From: Armatimonadota bacterium | Lineage (GTDB): Bacteria; Armatimonadota; Armatimonadia; Armatimonadales; Armatimonadaceae | Length of the DNA stretch: 5,527 nucleotides | Direction of reading: 5' to 3' | Assembly (NCBI GenBank): GCA_014381035.1 | Contig: JACMIS010000777.1 | Span: 1 to 5,527 of the forward strand | Shown: piece after piece, positions 1 through 5,224 of the stretch | Numbering within the stretch: position 1 is the first letter of the stretch | Layout: every line of letters starts with the position of its first letter | Translations under genes and position numbers: made by a program | The notes under the pieces: model-generated | Databases searched by the model: none | What the model was told of the DNA's origin: nothing | What the model saw: the letters and a program-made list of their open reading frames with translations, nothing else

Positions 1-1
1 C

Positions 2-34
2 GCGATCCCCGAAGGCATCAAGCGGAAGGAGTAG
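2..34 (+). other. Mirror copy of the C-terminal codons of the LolA/DUF4412-like gene
   Basis: On the plus strand, bases 2-34 read AIPEGIKRKE followed by TAG. These are the same last ten residues and stop as the minus-strand gene ending at 109. If the palindrome is real, this is the 3' end of a second, convergent copy of that gene lying outside the window. If it is a fold-back artefact, it is not a gene at all. Nothing in the window separates the two possibilities. Confidence 0.5.
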
Positions 35-40
35 CGTACC

Positions 41-102
41 AGAAGCCCTCACCCCACCCCCCTCTCCCTCCGGAGGGAGAGGGGGGTGGGGTGAGGGCTT
101 CT
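41..102. terminator. REP-like C/T-rich hairpin, possible terminator
   Basis: The centre of the palindrome, just past the stop codon of the minus-strand operon, is a very strong GC-rich hairpin with C/T-rich and G/A-rich arms containing CCCTCACCCC and GGGGTGAGGG. Intergenic repeats built from this kind of sequence are common in several bacterial phyla (recalled, not searched). Its place about 6 nt after the TAG of the last gene would suit a transcription stop or an mRNA 3' stabiliser. There is no U-tract, so it is not a textbook intrinsic terminator. The exact boundary of the natural repeat cannot be told because the flanks are also symmetric. Confidence 0.5.
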
Positions 103-108
103 GGTACG

Positions 109-900
109 CTACTCCTTCCGCTTGATGCCTTCGGGGATCGCGAACTGGGAAGCGTCAATCGGCGTCGCTACGGGGGCGTCGCAAAGGAGGGTGGTTGTTT
201 CGACCTCGCGCTTCTTCTTTTCTTTCGTCGTGGTCACCGCCACTGCTTTGAGCGGCATACCGGGGGGAATCGCTTTTTTGTAGCCGGACGTTGCATAGGT
301 CGCGTCCTTGAACAGGATCGCGCTACCGGTCATGGCGAAGAACGAGACTACCGGGTTGAACGTCGGCATAGAGGCACGATTTTCTGCCATCGAGAAGCTC
401 CAGTCTTCCTCGATCTCGACGCGAAATGTCCAGATGAGTTGCCGCCCGCTGATCGTAAACCGGGATAACGAACGGTACGCCTCTGCCTGCTCCCCGGCAA
501 TGGTCTCGCGATGTCCGGTACTTGTCGGCGACGCGAGGGAAATATCGGAAAGGTTGAACTTCTCCTTACTGATTTCCTTGCGCAGTCGTTCCGGGGTGAA
601 CCGCGTCGCTTCCTTCTTTTTCGCCGATATGACCCAGAACGTTTCGCCGCCGTCGGAAGTCAGCAGATAGTCACCGGTCTTGTACTGTTTGTCACCTTGG
701 ACGACATCCACGCGACCGTTATTTCCGGCGACGCTTGCCTTGAACACGAGCGGCTGTTCGCTCTTCTTCTTTTCGACCTCCGTGCGCACCGTTACCTGAA
801 ACACGTAGCCGGGCTGTGTCTGTGCGAATGCGCTTTCGCTCCCCAATAGAGAAATCGCCGAGAATGCGGTGAGACCCACCGCTATTTTGGTGTTGAACAT
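109..900 (-). CDS. Secreted LolA/DUF4412-like protein
   Basis: Predicted 263-aa exported protein. A signal peptide is clear: K5 followed by a hydrophobic stretch (about 6-20) and an AFA-Q cleavage site near residue 26. The mature part has alternating beta-strand patterns, with RVDVVQGDKQY (63-73), a YLLTSDGGETFWVIS strand pair (78-92) and a C-terminus ending IDASQFAIPEGIK. This layout (arginine-bearing strand, 'dgg' turn, terminal 'FxIPxG') resembles LolA-fold/DUF4412 periplasmic proteins; that is a similarity judgement, not a search result. A start at 912 would overlap the sigma gene by 11 nt and has its AAGGA too close. The ATG at 900 follows the sigma stop as TAA-A-ATG, has GGA about 7 nt upstream, and begins the signal peptide directly. 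It is the last gene of a three-gene operon. RseB, a regulator of sigma-E signalling, also has a LolA-like fold, so a sensory role next to the sigma gene is possible but unproven. Confidence 0.75.
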   Translation of the reverse strand: MFNTKIAVGLTAFSAISLLGSESAFAQTQPGYVFQVTVRTEVEKKKSEQPLVFKASVAGNNGRVDVVQGDKQYKTGDYLLTSDGGETFWVISAKKKEATRFTPERLRKEISKEKFNLSDISLASPTSTGHRETIAGEQAEAYRSLSRFTISGRQLIWTFRVEIEEDWSFSMAENRASMPTFNPVVSFFAMTGSAILFKDATYATSGYKKAIPPGMPLKAVAVTTTKEKKKREVETTTLLCDAPVATPIDASQFAIPEGIKRKE

Positions 901-901
901 T

Positions 902-1423
902 TTAATTTCCATATCCTTGTGCTTGAAGCGTCGTGCGGACGCGGCGACGGGCGCGGTGCAGACGAGATTTGACTACCGGAAGACTGACATTCAGTCGGGC
1001 GGCGGTCGCGTTATAGCAAAGTCCTTCCACATCACAAAGCAGTAGACACTCGCGGTAGGTCGAGGGCAGCTCCTCGATAGCCGTGCGCAAGACGGCCCCG
1101 AGCTCCGTGTTGAGCACGGCACGTTCGGGGTTGTCCGCGAGGTGAGAACTGCGCAATTCGAGCGATTTATCCGGCACAAGATCCAGCGACATGTCACGCT
1201 CCCCACGCCGCCTCAGTCGCGTACAGCGGTTGCAAAAAACGCTGTACAGGATCGAGCGGAGCCATGCCAGAGTCGCGCCGGGGTCACGCCGTTGCTCCTG
1301 CCGCACATGTGCCCGCAATAACGTATCCTGCACCAGGTCTTGCGCATCGGAAACATTTCGCACGAGATGGAACGCATGGCGCAAGAGTGCCCCACGATAA
1401 TCTTCCCAGTAAATTCCGGTCAT
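902..1423 (-). CDS. ECF-type RNA polymerase sigma factor (sigma-70 family)
   Basis: Predicted 173-aa cytoplasmic transcription initiation factor, a normal length for an ECF sigma. Region 2 spans about residues 9-72, with the core-binding DAQDLVQDTLLRAH (26-39) and AWLRSILYSVFCNRC followed by an arginine run (53-73). A short linker leads to region 4 at about 107-165, with IEELPSTYRECLLL and the helix-turn-helix ending VVKSRLHRARRRVR (150-163). In the first HTH helix the usual 'Y.EIA..L' is replaced by YNATAARL, a modest departure. The frame stays open to 1564, but the start at 1423 has GGAGGA five nucleotides upstream, and the added 47 residues look non-native and would overlap the upstream gene. 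It lies 25 nt after the secreted Gly-rich protein and 1 nt before the LolA-like gene, so the three are almost surely co-transcribed. No classical anti-sigma gene is adjacent. The sub-group cannot be assigned by eye. Confidence 0.9.
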   Translation of the reverse strand: MTGIYWEDYRGALLRHAFHLVRNVSDAQDLVQDTLLRAHVRQEQRRDPGATLAWLRSILYSVFCNRCTRLRRRGERDMSLDLVPDKSLELRSSHLADNPERAVLNTELGAVLRTAIEELPSTYRECLLLCDVEGLCYNATAARLNVSLPVVKSRLHRARRRVRTTLQAQGYGN

Positions 1424-1427
1424 TGAT

Positions 1428-1433
1428 TCCTCC
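1428..1433 (-). promoter_or_regulatory. Ribosome binding site of the sigma gene
   Basis: The minus strand reads GGAGGA, then ATCA, then ATG at 1423. This near-perfect Shine-Dalgarno decides the start of the sigma factor against the much longer open frame, and also against the nearer ATG at 1435, which lies upstream of the site. Confidence 0.85.
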
Positions 1434-1448
1434 ATGAAATACCCATGA

Positions 1449-2102
1449 TTAAAACCGCACCGCGAAGTCCAGGCTACTCCCCGACATATCGAAGCCGCGA
1501 ATACGGCTCGCCCAGCGATACCCGAGTTGGACCGAACCGTTCCCGCCGAACGCGATCCCGCCAAACACAGAGCCGTTCATCCCGCCGCGCCACCGGGAGG
1601 GCAGGTTTTCGCTGGTGACGCGGGTTTCGGACAGCAGAAGCCCGCCGCCGACCCCGATAAAGGGGCGGTTATTGCTCGCGCCATACGCGCTTTGCAAGCG
1701 CAACCCGAGCGGGATCAACGTGACGCGGTTCCCCCCTTTCGACGCATTGAGCCATCCGGTTTCCGTGTCGAGTACGATTCCCGCATCGGGAACCGGGACG
1801 CGACCGAAGCCGAAGCCAAATCCCTGCCACTGACTGCCGAACCGATCCCGCATCGCACGACTAGTGGGAATGAATAAACTAAAGTCGCCCCCTGGTCGCA
1901 TGTGCTCCCCCGGTGCCGGAATCCGAAATAGTCCCCCCAGAACGGATTGTGGCTTACGTTCCTCCTTCACCTCGGGAGGCACATCCTCACTAACGGCAGG
2001 TGGGGAAGGTTCGGTAAGGGGAGTCGTCCCCTGTGCCCAGATTGGCGAACAAGCAGACACTCCGAGAAATAGGGTCAACCCGGCAAAAAATAAAAGTCGC
2101 AT
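1449..2102 (-). CDS. Secreted glycine-rich protein, putative outer-membrane beta-barrel
   Basis: Predicted 217-aa exported protein with no family I can name. It opens with a signal peptide (MR, then a hydrophobic core LLFFAGLTLFLGV). Two cleavage readings exist: signal peptidase I after IWA (23/24), or a lipobox-like VSAC with Cys18 as a lipoprotein site. A proline/glutamate-rich linker (about 28-52) follows. The rest is rich in glycine and in alternating hydrophobic strands, for example FGFGFGRVPV (95-104), RPFIGVGGGLLLSETRV (146-162) and SVQLGYRW (190-197). The chain ends LDFAVRF, and a terminal Phe with alternating hydrophobics is the usual beta-signal of BAM-assembled outer-membrane proteins. 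About 150 residues of strands would suit a small 8-strand barrel. An open frame extends to a GTG at 2123, but GAGGAGA sits five nt before the ATG at 2102. As first gene of the operon it may report on, or be controlled by, the sigma factor downstream. Confidence 0.75.
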   Translation of the reverse strand: MRLLFFAGLTLFLGVSACSPIWAQGTTPLTEPSPPAVSEDVPPEVKEERKPQSVLGGLFRIPAPGEHMRPGGDFSLFIPTSRAMRDRFGSQWQGFGFGFGRVPVPDAGIVLDTETGWLNASKGGNRVTLIPLGLRLQSAYGASNNRPFIGVGGGLLLSETRVTSENLPSRWRGGMNGSVFGGIAFGGNGSVQLGYRWASRIRGFDMSGSSLDFAVRF

Positions 2103-2107
2103 TTTGT

Positions 2108-2114
2108 TCTCCTC
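2108..2114 (-). promoter_or_regulatory. Ribosome binding site of the operon's first gene
   Basis: The minus strand reads GAGGAGA, then ACAAA, then ATG at 2102. The strong Shine-Dalgarno at ideal spacing fixes the start at 2102 rather than at the upstream GTG (2123). Confidence 0.85.
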
Positions 2115-2146
2115 TTTCGCCACACGAATTCATAGCGAACGAGCGA

Positions 2147-2152
2147 ATTGTA
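2147..2152 (-). promoter_or_regulatory. Candidate -10 box (TACAAT) for the sigma operon
   Basis: On the minus strand TACAAT lies about 45 nt upstream of the ATG at 2102, a sensible place for a promoter. The hexamer 17 bp further upstream (ATGCTA, 2170-2175) matches the -35 consensus at only three positions, so this is weak as a housekeeping promoter. I could not pick out a convincing ECF-type -35/-10 pair, so autoregulation by the sigma factor is neither shown nor excluded. Confidence 0.3.
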
Positions 2153-2269
2153 ACGTCCGGGAAGCGGCTTAGCATCAGGCAAGGGGTGGAAATGCTACCC
2201 GCCGCTAGGCGGAAAAGCAACGCCGTTTTTCTAGGTCTGGAGACGGAGAGGAAATCCGACTGACGCGGG

Positions 2270-2298
2270 TGGTCACATCGGGAAGATACGCATACAAT
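2270..2298 (+). promoter_or_regulatory. Candidate promoter of the kinase-regulator operon
   Basis: TGGTCA (2270-2275) and TACAAT (2293-2298) are separated by 17 bp and match the -35 and -10 consensus at four and five of six positions. The start site would fall near 2305, leaving a leader of under 10 nt before the ATG at 2313. No Shine-Dalgarno is visible before that ATG, which fits a near-leaderless transcript. Confidence 0.4.
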
Positions 2299-2312
2299 AC
2301 AGACACCAGCTT

Positions 2313-3851
2313 ATGACACCTTTTTTTTCCCGTCGCAAACCTGCCCGCGAGGATGTACCAACGTTACTCCCGTCGAACCCCTTGCGGCGGTTGCAGTGGC
2401 AATTGACCCTGTCGTATATGGGAATCACTGTGCTGGTGACACTGATCGCCGAACTGATTCTGATCCTGGCATGGACCAACGAAATATTCAATAACCAGAG
2501 TATTCTGACCGAAACCGCAACCGAGATACAGCGGGAGATCAGAAACCATATTAATCTGTTTAGTCGGCAACCGTATCCTCTGAAGGAGTTACAAGTTCTT
2601 CTGGACAACGAGACGATACCGCGCCCGGTAGAAGCACATTTTCGGTTGGAAGTACAACTATCGGGCGGCAATGACCTGTTGTGTATCACGGACCCCAACG
2701 GTCAGGTGATTGCCCAACAAACCAATCCGAAACGCACCCAGCTCAAAACCGGTGTTCCCCTGAAGGAGCAGTTGCCGCCCGACGAGGCGGCGTTACTTTC
2801 TCACACGCTCGGGGGAGACCACACCTCGAAGAACATGGCGACACGCACCCGAAGTGGCACACTGGCGGCGGCGGTGCCGATACGGGCGGAAAACTCGTCG
2901 CGGCTTTTAGGCGTGGTGTATTATCGTTCGACCCCGCTCCGCGAATTCCCGTTTGCCATCGGTGTTGCCCTGCTGCCCCAACTCATCATCACCACGTTCT
3001 TTTCCTGCGTCGTCGGGTTTATCGTCGGGGCGTTGACGGCGAGGCGGGTGAGCAAACATGTCGGCGGTATCGCCCGCGCCGCCGATGCCTGGGCACGCGG
3101 CGACTTGCAGGCGATAGCCCCGGACACCGGCGGCGACGAACTGTCTCTGCTCGCCCGCCGCTTGAACCGGATGGCGCAGGAGTTAGGCGACCTGTTCGCC
3201 CTACGCCGCGAAGTCGCCACCGTGCAGGAGCGGCACCGGCTCGCCCGCGACCTACACGACACCGTGAAGCAACAGGTATTTGCCGCCGGTCTCCAGATCG
3301 CCACCGCCCGCGCCCTGGCGACCCAGAACCCGCAGGCGTCTCTCACTCCGCTCCTCGAAGCCGAGACCCTGGTCCGTCAGGCACAGACAGAGTTGACCGA
3401 CATTTTGCGCGAACTGCGTCCCCTACCCGGCGACGGCACGCACCTTCCGGAGCAGTTGCAAAAAGAGGTCGCCGACTGGTCGCGGCGGACCGGAATCGCG
3501 GGTGAGTTTCTGGCAAGTGAGTTATTCCCCCTTTCCGAACGGCACTCGACCGAACTGCTGCGCATTGTCCAGGAGGCGTTGGCGAACTCCGCACGCCACA
3601 GCGACGCGACCACGGTGCGGGTTTTTCTCAATGGACACCGGGCGACCGGGGAGGTCACCCTGTCTATCAGCGACAACGGACGCGGGTTCGACGAAGGGCG
3701 TATGAAACGGCGCCACGGTCTGGGATTATCCACCATGCGCGAGCGAGCGGAAGGGTTGCCCGAAGGACGATTCGCTCTGCAAAGCACGCCGGGCGCGGGG
3801 ACCCGGATCGAAGTACGATACGTCGCCCCGGTAGGACAGGACACCCGATGA
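2313..3851 (+). CDS. Membrane sensor histidine kinase, NarX/LiaS-like (HisKA_3)
   Basis: Predicted 512-aa inner-membrane kinase that senses an unknown extracytoplasmic signal and phosphorylates the regulator encoded next. Order of parts: a basic cytoplasmic N-terminus (1-30); TM1 about 33-54; an extracytoplasmic domain of about 155 residues, with LLCITDPNGQVIA (122-134) resembling the strand and turn of a Cache/PDC-type sensor; TM2 about 213-241; a HAMP linker about 242-292; the HisKA_3 box ERHRLARDLHDTVKQQ with His315 as likely phosphorylation site; and an HATPase_c domain with N-box EALANSARHS (Asn425), DNGRGF (454-459) and HGLGLSTMRERA (468-479). All catalytic boxes look intact. Only one start is plausible; it lacks a Shine-Dalgarno. 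The stop overlaps the regulator start (ATGA), typical of translational coupling. The gene is divergent from the sigma operon. The ligand cannot be deduced. Confidence 0.95.
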   Translation: MTPFFSRRKPAREDVPTLLPSNPLRRLQWQLTLSYMGITVLVTLIAELILILAWTNEIFNNQSILTETATEIQREIRNHINLFSRQPYPLKELQVLLDNETIPRPVEAHFRLEVQLSGGNDLLCITDPNGQVIAQQTNPKRTQLKTGVPLKEQLPPDEAALLSHTLGGDHTSKNMATRTRSGTLAAAVPIRAENSSRLLGVVYYRSTPLREFPFAIGVALLPQLIITTFFSCVVGFIVGALTARRVSKHVGGIARAADAWARGDLQAIAPDTGGDELSLLARRLNRMAQELGDLFALRREVATVQERHRLARDLHDTVKQQVFAAGLQIATARALATQNPQASLTPLLEAETLVRQAQTELTDILRELRPLPGDGTHLPEQLQKEVADWSRRTGIAGEFLASELFPLSERHSTELLRIVQEALANSARHSDATTVRVFLNGHRATGEVTLSISDNGRGFDEGRMKRRHGLGLSTMRERAEGLPEGRFALQSTPGAGTRIEVRYVAPVGQDTR

Positions 3852-4501
3852 ACGAACCGATCACCGTCTTGCTCGTGGATGACCACGCGCTGGTGCGACA
3901 GGGCGTCCGCGCCTTTCTGGAAACACAACCCGATATTCACGTCGTCGGTGAAGCCGCGTCCGGCGAGGAAGCCCTCGGGCAGGCGGGCGAATCCGCCCCG
4001 GATGTTGTTCTCATGGACCTTCTGATGCCGGGGATGGATGGCGTGGAAACCACGCGCCGCCTGAAAGCGATCAGCCCGCGCTCCCAGGTCATCATGCTAA
4101 CGTCGTACCACGATGACGCACACGTCCTGCCCGCGTTGCGCTCCGGCGCGTTGTCGTATCTGCTCAAGGATGTCGGCGCGGAGGAGTTAGCGGACACGAT
4201 CCGAAAGGCGGCACGCGGCGATGTCGTGCTCCACCCACGCATCGCCGCGCAGGTGATCGGCGCACTGCACGGCAATAAGCCCAGCAACCTGACCGCCTCC
4301 GAGTCCCCCCTGACCACCCGCGAGATCGAAGTCCTGCGCCTGATCGCCACCGGTATCTCGAACGCCGAAATCGCCGATCAACTTTTCGTCAGCGAGAAAA
4401 CCATCAAGTCGCACGTTTCCAACATCCTCGGCAAACTGCACCTCGCCGACCGCACGCAAGCCGCCGTGTACGCGTTCCGCCAGGGGATCGTCAAGCCGTG
4501 A
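3848..4501 (+). CDS. NarL/LuxR-family response regulator, LiaR-like
   Basis: Predicted 217-aa cytoplasmic DNA-binding regulator, the partner of the kinase just upstream. The receiver domain (about 5-120) keeps every key residue: Asp11/Asp12, the phospho-acceptor Asp57 in LMDLLMPGMDG, Thr85 in MLTSYHDD and Lys107 in YLLKD. A LuxR/GerE helix-turn-helix occupies about 153-210, with LTTREIEVLRLIATGISN and VSEKTIKSHVSNIL. The receiver wording (SYLLKDVGAEELADTIRKAA, then VLHPRIA) is closest, from memory, to LiaR/VraR-type regulators, which answer cell-envelope stress in Firmicutes; that role is not proven here. Start: ATG overlapping the kinase TGA, with AGGA six nt upstream. The target promoters are unknown; the divergent region 2103-2312 is an obvious candidate. 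Confidence 0.96.
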   Translation: MNEPITVLLVDDHALVRQGVRAFLETQPDIHVVGEAASGEEALGQAGESAPDVVLMDLLMPGMDGVETTRRLKAISPRSQVIMLTSYHDDAHVLPALRSGALSYLLKDVGAEELADTIRKAARGDVVLHPRIAAQVIGALHGNKPSNLTASESPLTTREIEVLRLIATGISNAEIADQLFVSEKTIKSHVSNILGKLHLADRTQAAVYAFRQGIVKP

Positions 4502-4513
4502 CCGCCCGCACGG

Positions 4514-4519
4514 TATAAT
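4514..4519 (+). promoter_or_regulatory. Perfect -10 box TATAAT, leaderless start
   Basis: A consensus TATAAT ends 6 nt before the ATG at 4526. Transcription normally begins about 6-7 nt after the -10 box, which puts the first transcribed base at or next to the A of the start codon. No Shine-Dalgarno lies between, and no good -35 hexamer is seen at 16-19 bp upstream (inside the end of the regulator gene). This is the usual signature of a leaderless mRNA. Confidence 0.7.
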
Positions 4520-4525
4520 CGGCGC

Positions 4526-5122
4526 ATGGCTTACGAATCGTTCACGCTGGAACAACTCAAGCAAAAATTCTCCCTCACCGTTGTCCAATCCGACGACGCG
4601 TTCGCAAAAATTCCCGCCATCGAACCCAGCCCGATCCTGACCCTGGTTTTGGAGCGACAACGTCCGCTCATCGTCGGGAAAACGAGCGAGAAAGCCCGCT
4701 CGGAGTTTTTAGTCGCGCCGATACTGGTCGAAGTGCGCGAAATTCGCAAGCACGAGATCGCAGTTTTCTCCGGCGTGAAATTCGACGTAGACAAAAAGGT
4801 CGGGCTGTACGGCTACTGTGACTTCCTGATCAGCCGCGACCCGCTACTTCACGAAATCCAAGCCCCCGTCGTTTTCATCACCGAAGCCAAGAAAGAAGAC
4901 CTGAACGCCGGAATCCCGCAGTGCATCGCGGAGATGGTCGCCGCACGGTTGTTCAACGACAAACGCGGCAAGCCCGTGTCCCCCATCTACGGCACCGTGA
5001 CCGACGGAACCCGCTGGCAATTCTTACAACTCAAAGACCAGACGGTGACGATAAACCTGCGCGAGTACACCATCACCGAACTGCCGCAGATCTTAGGCAT
5101 TCTCACACACATGGCGTCGTGA
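4526..5122 (+). CDS. Stand-alone PD-(D/E)XK nuclease-fold protein
   Basis: Predicted 198-aa cytoplasmic protein with the sequence pattern of a PD-(D/E)XK nuclease domain. Glu60 in SEKARSE could be the early acidic residue, Asp99 sits in GYCDFLIS, the E-A-K core is Glu120-Lys122 in VVFITEAKKED, and GIPQCIAEM (129-137) follows with Gln132 where HsdR-like domains often carry a conserved Gln. A final strand pair IYGTVTDGTRWQFLQL matches the end of such folds. I recall near full-length relatives as abundant uncharacterised single-domain proteins in Cyanobacteria and Chloroflexota, often loosely named type I restriction-like. Here there is no helicase domain, methyltransferase or specificity subunit nearby, so a restriction role is not supported. 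The length equals the stand-alone form, so it is not a truncated HsdR. It starts 24 nt after the regulator but has its own TATAAT. Confidence 0.85.
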   Translation: MAYESFTLEQLKQKFSLTVVQSDDAFAKIPAIEPSPILTLVLERQRPLIVGKTSEKARSEFLVAPILVEVREIRKHEIAVFSGVKFDVDKKVGLYGYCDFLISRDPLLHEIQAPVVFITEAKKEDLNAGIPQCIAEMVAARLFNDKRGKPVSPIYGTVTDGTRWQFLQLKDQTVTINLREYTITELPQILGILTHMAS

Positions 5123-5128
5123 TGCATA

Positions 5129-5142
5129 TACAATATATTGTA
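5129..5142. promoter_or_regulatory. 14-bp AT-rich perfect palindrome
   Basis: TACAATATATTGTA is its own reverse complement and lies 6 nt after the stop of the nuclease-fold gene. It carries a TACAAT -10-like hexamer on each strand. It could be an operator, a pair of overlapping -10 boxes or a weak hairpin in a convergent intergenic region; no T-tract follows. In AT-rich sequence such a palindrome can arise by chance. Confidence 0.35.
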
Positions 5143-5165
5143 CCGATTCGTTTTGATTCGACCAC

Positions 5166-5193
5166 GGACATTTAAATGTTCCGCTTAATGTCC
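5166..5193. terminator. Inverted repeat between convergent genes, possible terminator
   Basis: GGACATT (5166-5172) pairs with AATGTCC (5187-5193), with a 14-nt spacer that itself overlaps the 12-bp palindrome ACATTTAAATGT (5168-5179). The two pairings compete for the left arm. The element lies between the stop of the nuclease-fold gene and the stop of the minus-strand partial gene, where a bidirectional terminator would be expected. Neither side has a convincing run of T. Confidence 0.35.
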
Positions 5194-5224
5194 ACTCACA
5201 GGGGTTTAACAAACGGAGTTGGCA

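Larger units (their letters stand above)
1..142. repeat. Perfect 142-nt palindrome at window edge
   Basis: Bases 1-71 are the exact reverse complement of bases 72-142, with no mismatch and no loop; I checked this base by base. The symmetry stops at base 143 only because the window has no base before 1, so the real inverted repeat could be longer. The right arm contains the last codons and stop of the minus-strand gene at 109-900, and the left arm contains the same codons facing the other way. The structure is either a true inverted duplication with two convergent gene ends, or a contig end created when assembly or amplification folded back at the hairpin in the middle. I favour the artefact, because symmetry that includes coding sequence and reaches exactly to base 1 is expected of a fold-back. 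Confidence 0.95.

Noticed and set aside
91..849. Plus-strand open frames of 112-125 aa opposite the LolA/DUF4412-like gene
   Set aside because: They overlap each other and a minus-strand gene with a signal peptide, operon spacing and family-like C-terminus. Their products are arginine/cysteine-rich shadow sequences.
1424..1564. 47-residue N-terminal extension of the sigma factor
   Set aside because: It overlaps the upstream gene, has no sigma-like content, and is cut off by a strong GGAGGA before the ATG at 1423.
2208..2230. GGCG...CGCC followed by GTTTTT as an intrinsic terminator on the plus strand
   Set aside because: The stem is only four pairs and no plus-strand gene ends upstream of it, so a terminator role makes no sense.
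2681..3505. 274-aa plus-strand frame inside the kinase gene
   Set aside because: It is an out-of-frame reading rich in Arg, Pro and His, inside a kinase with all catalytic boxes intact.
2500..4501. Kinase and regulator as a complete LiaFSR system
   Set aside because: No LiaF-like membrane protein is adjacent, and the regulator similarity is from memory only; kept as LiaR-like rather than named.
4187..4660. 157-aa minus-strand frame across the regulator end and nuclease-fold start
   Set aside because: It is antisense to two well-supported genes and has no recognisable features.
4526..5122. Type I restriction enzyme subunit or a defence island
   Set aside because: Only a single nuclease-fold domain is present, with no helicase, methyltransferase or specificity gene in the window.
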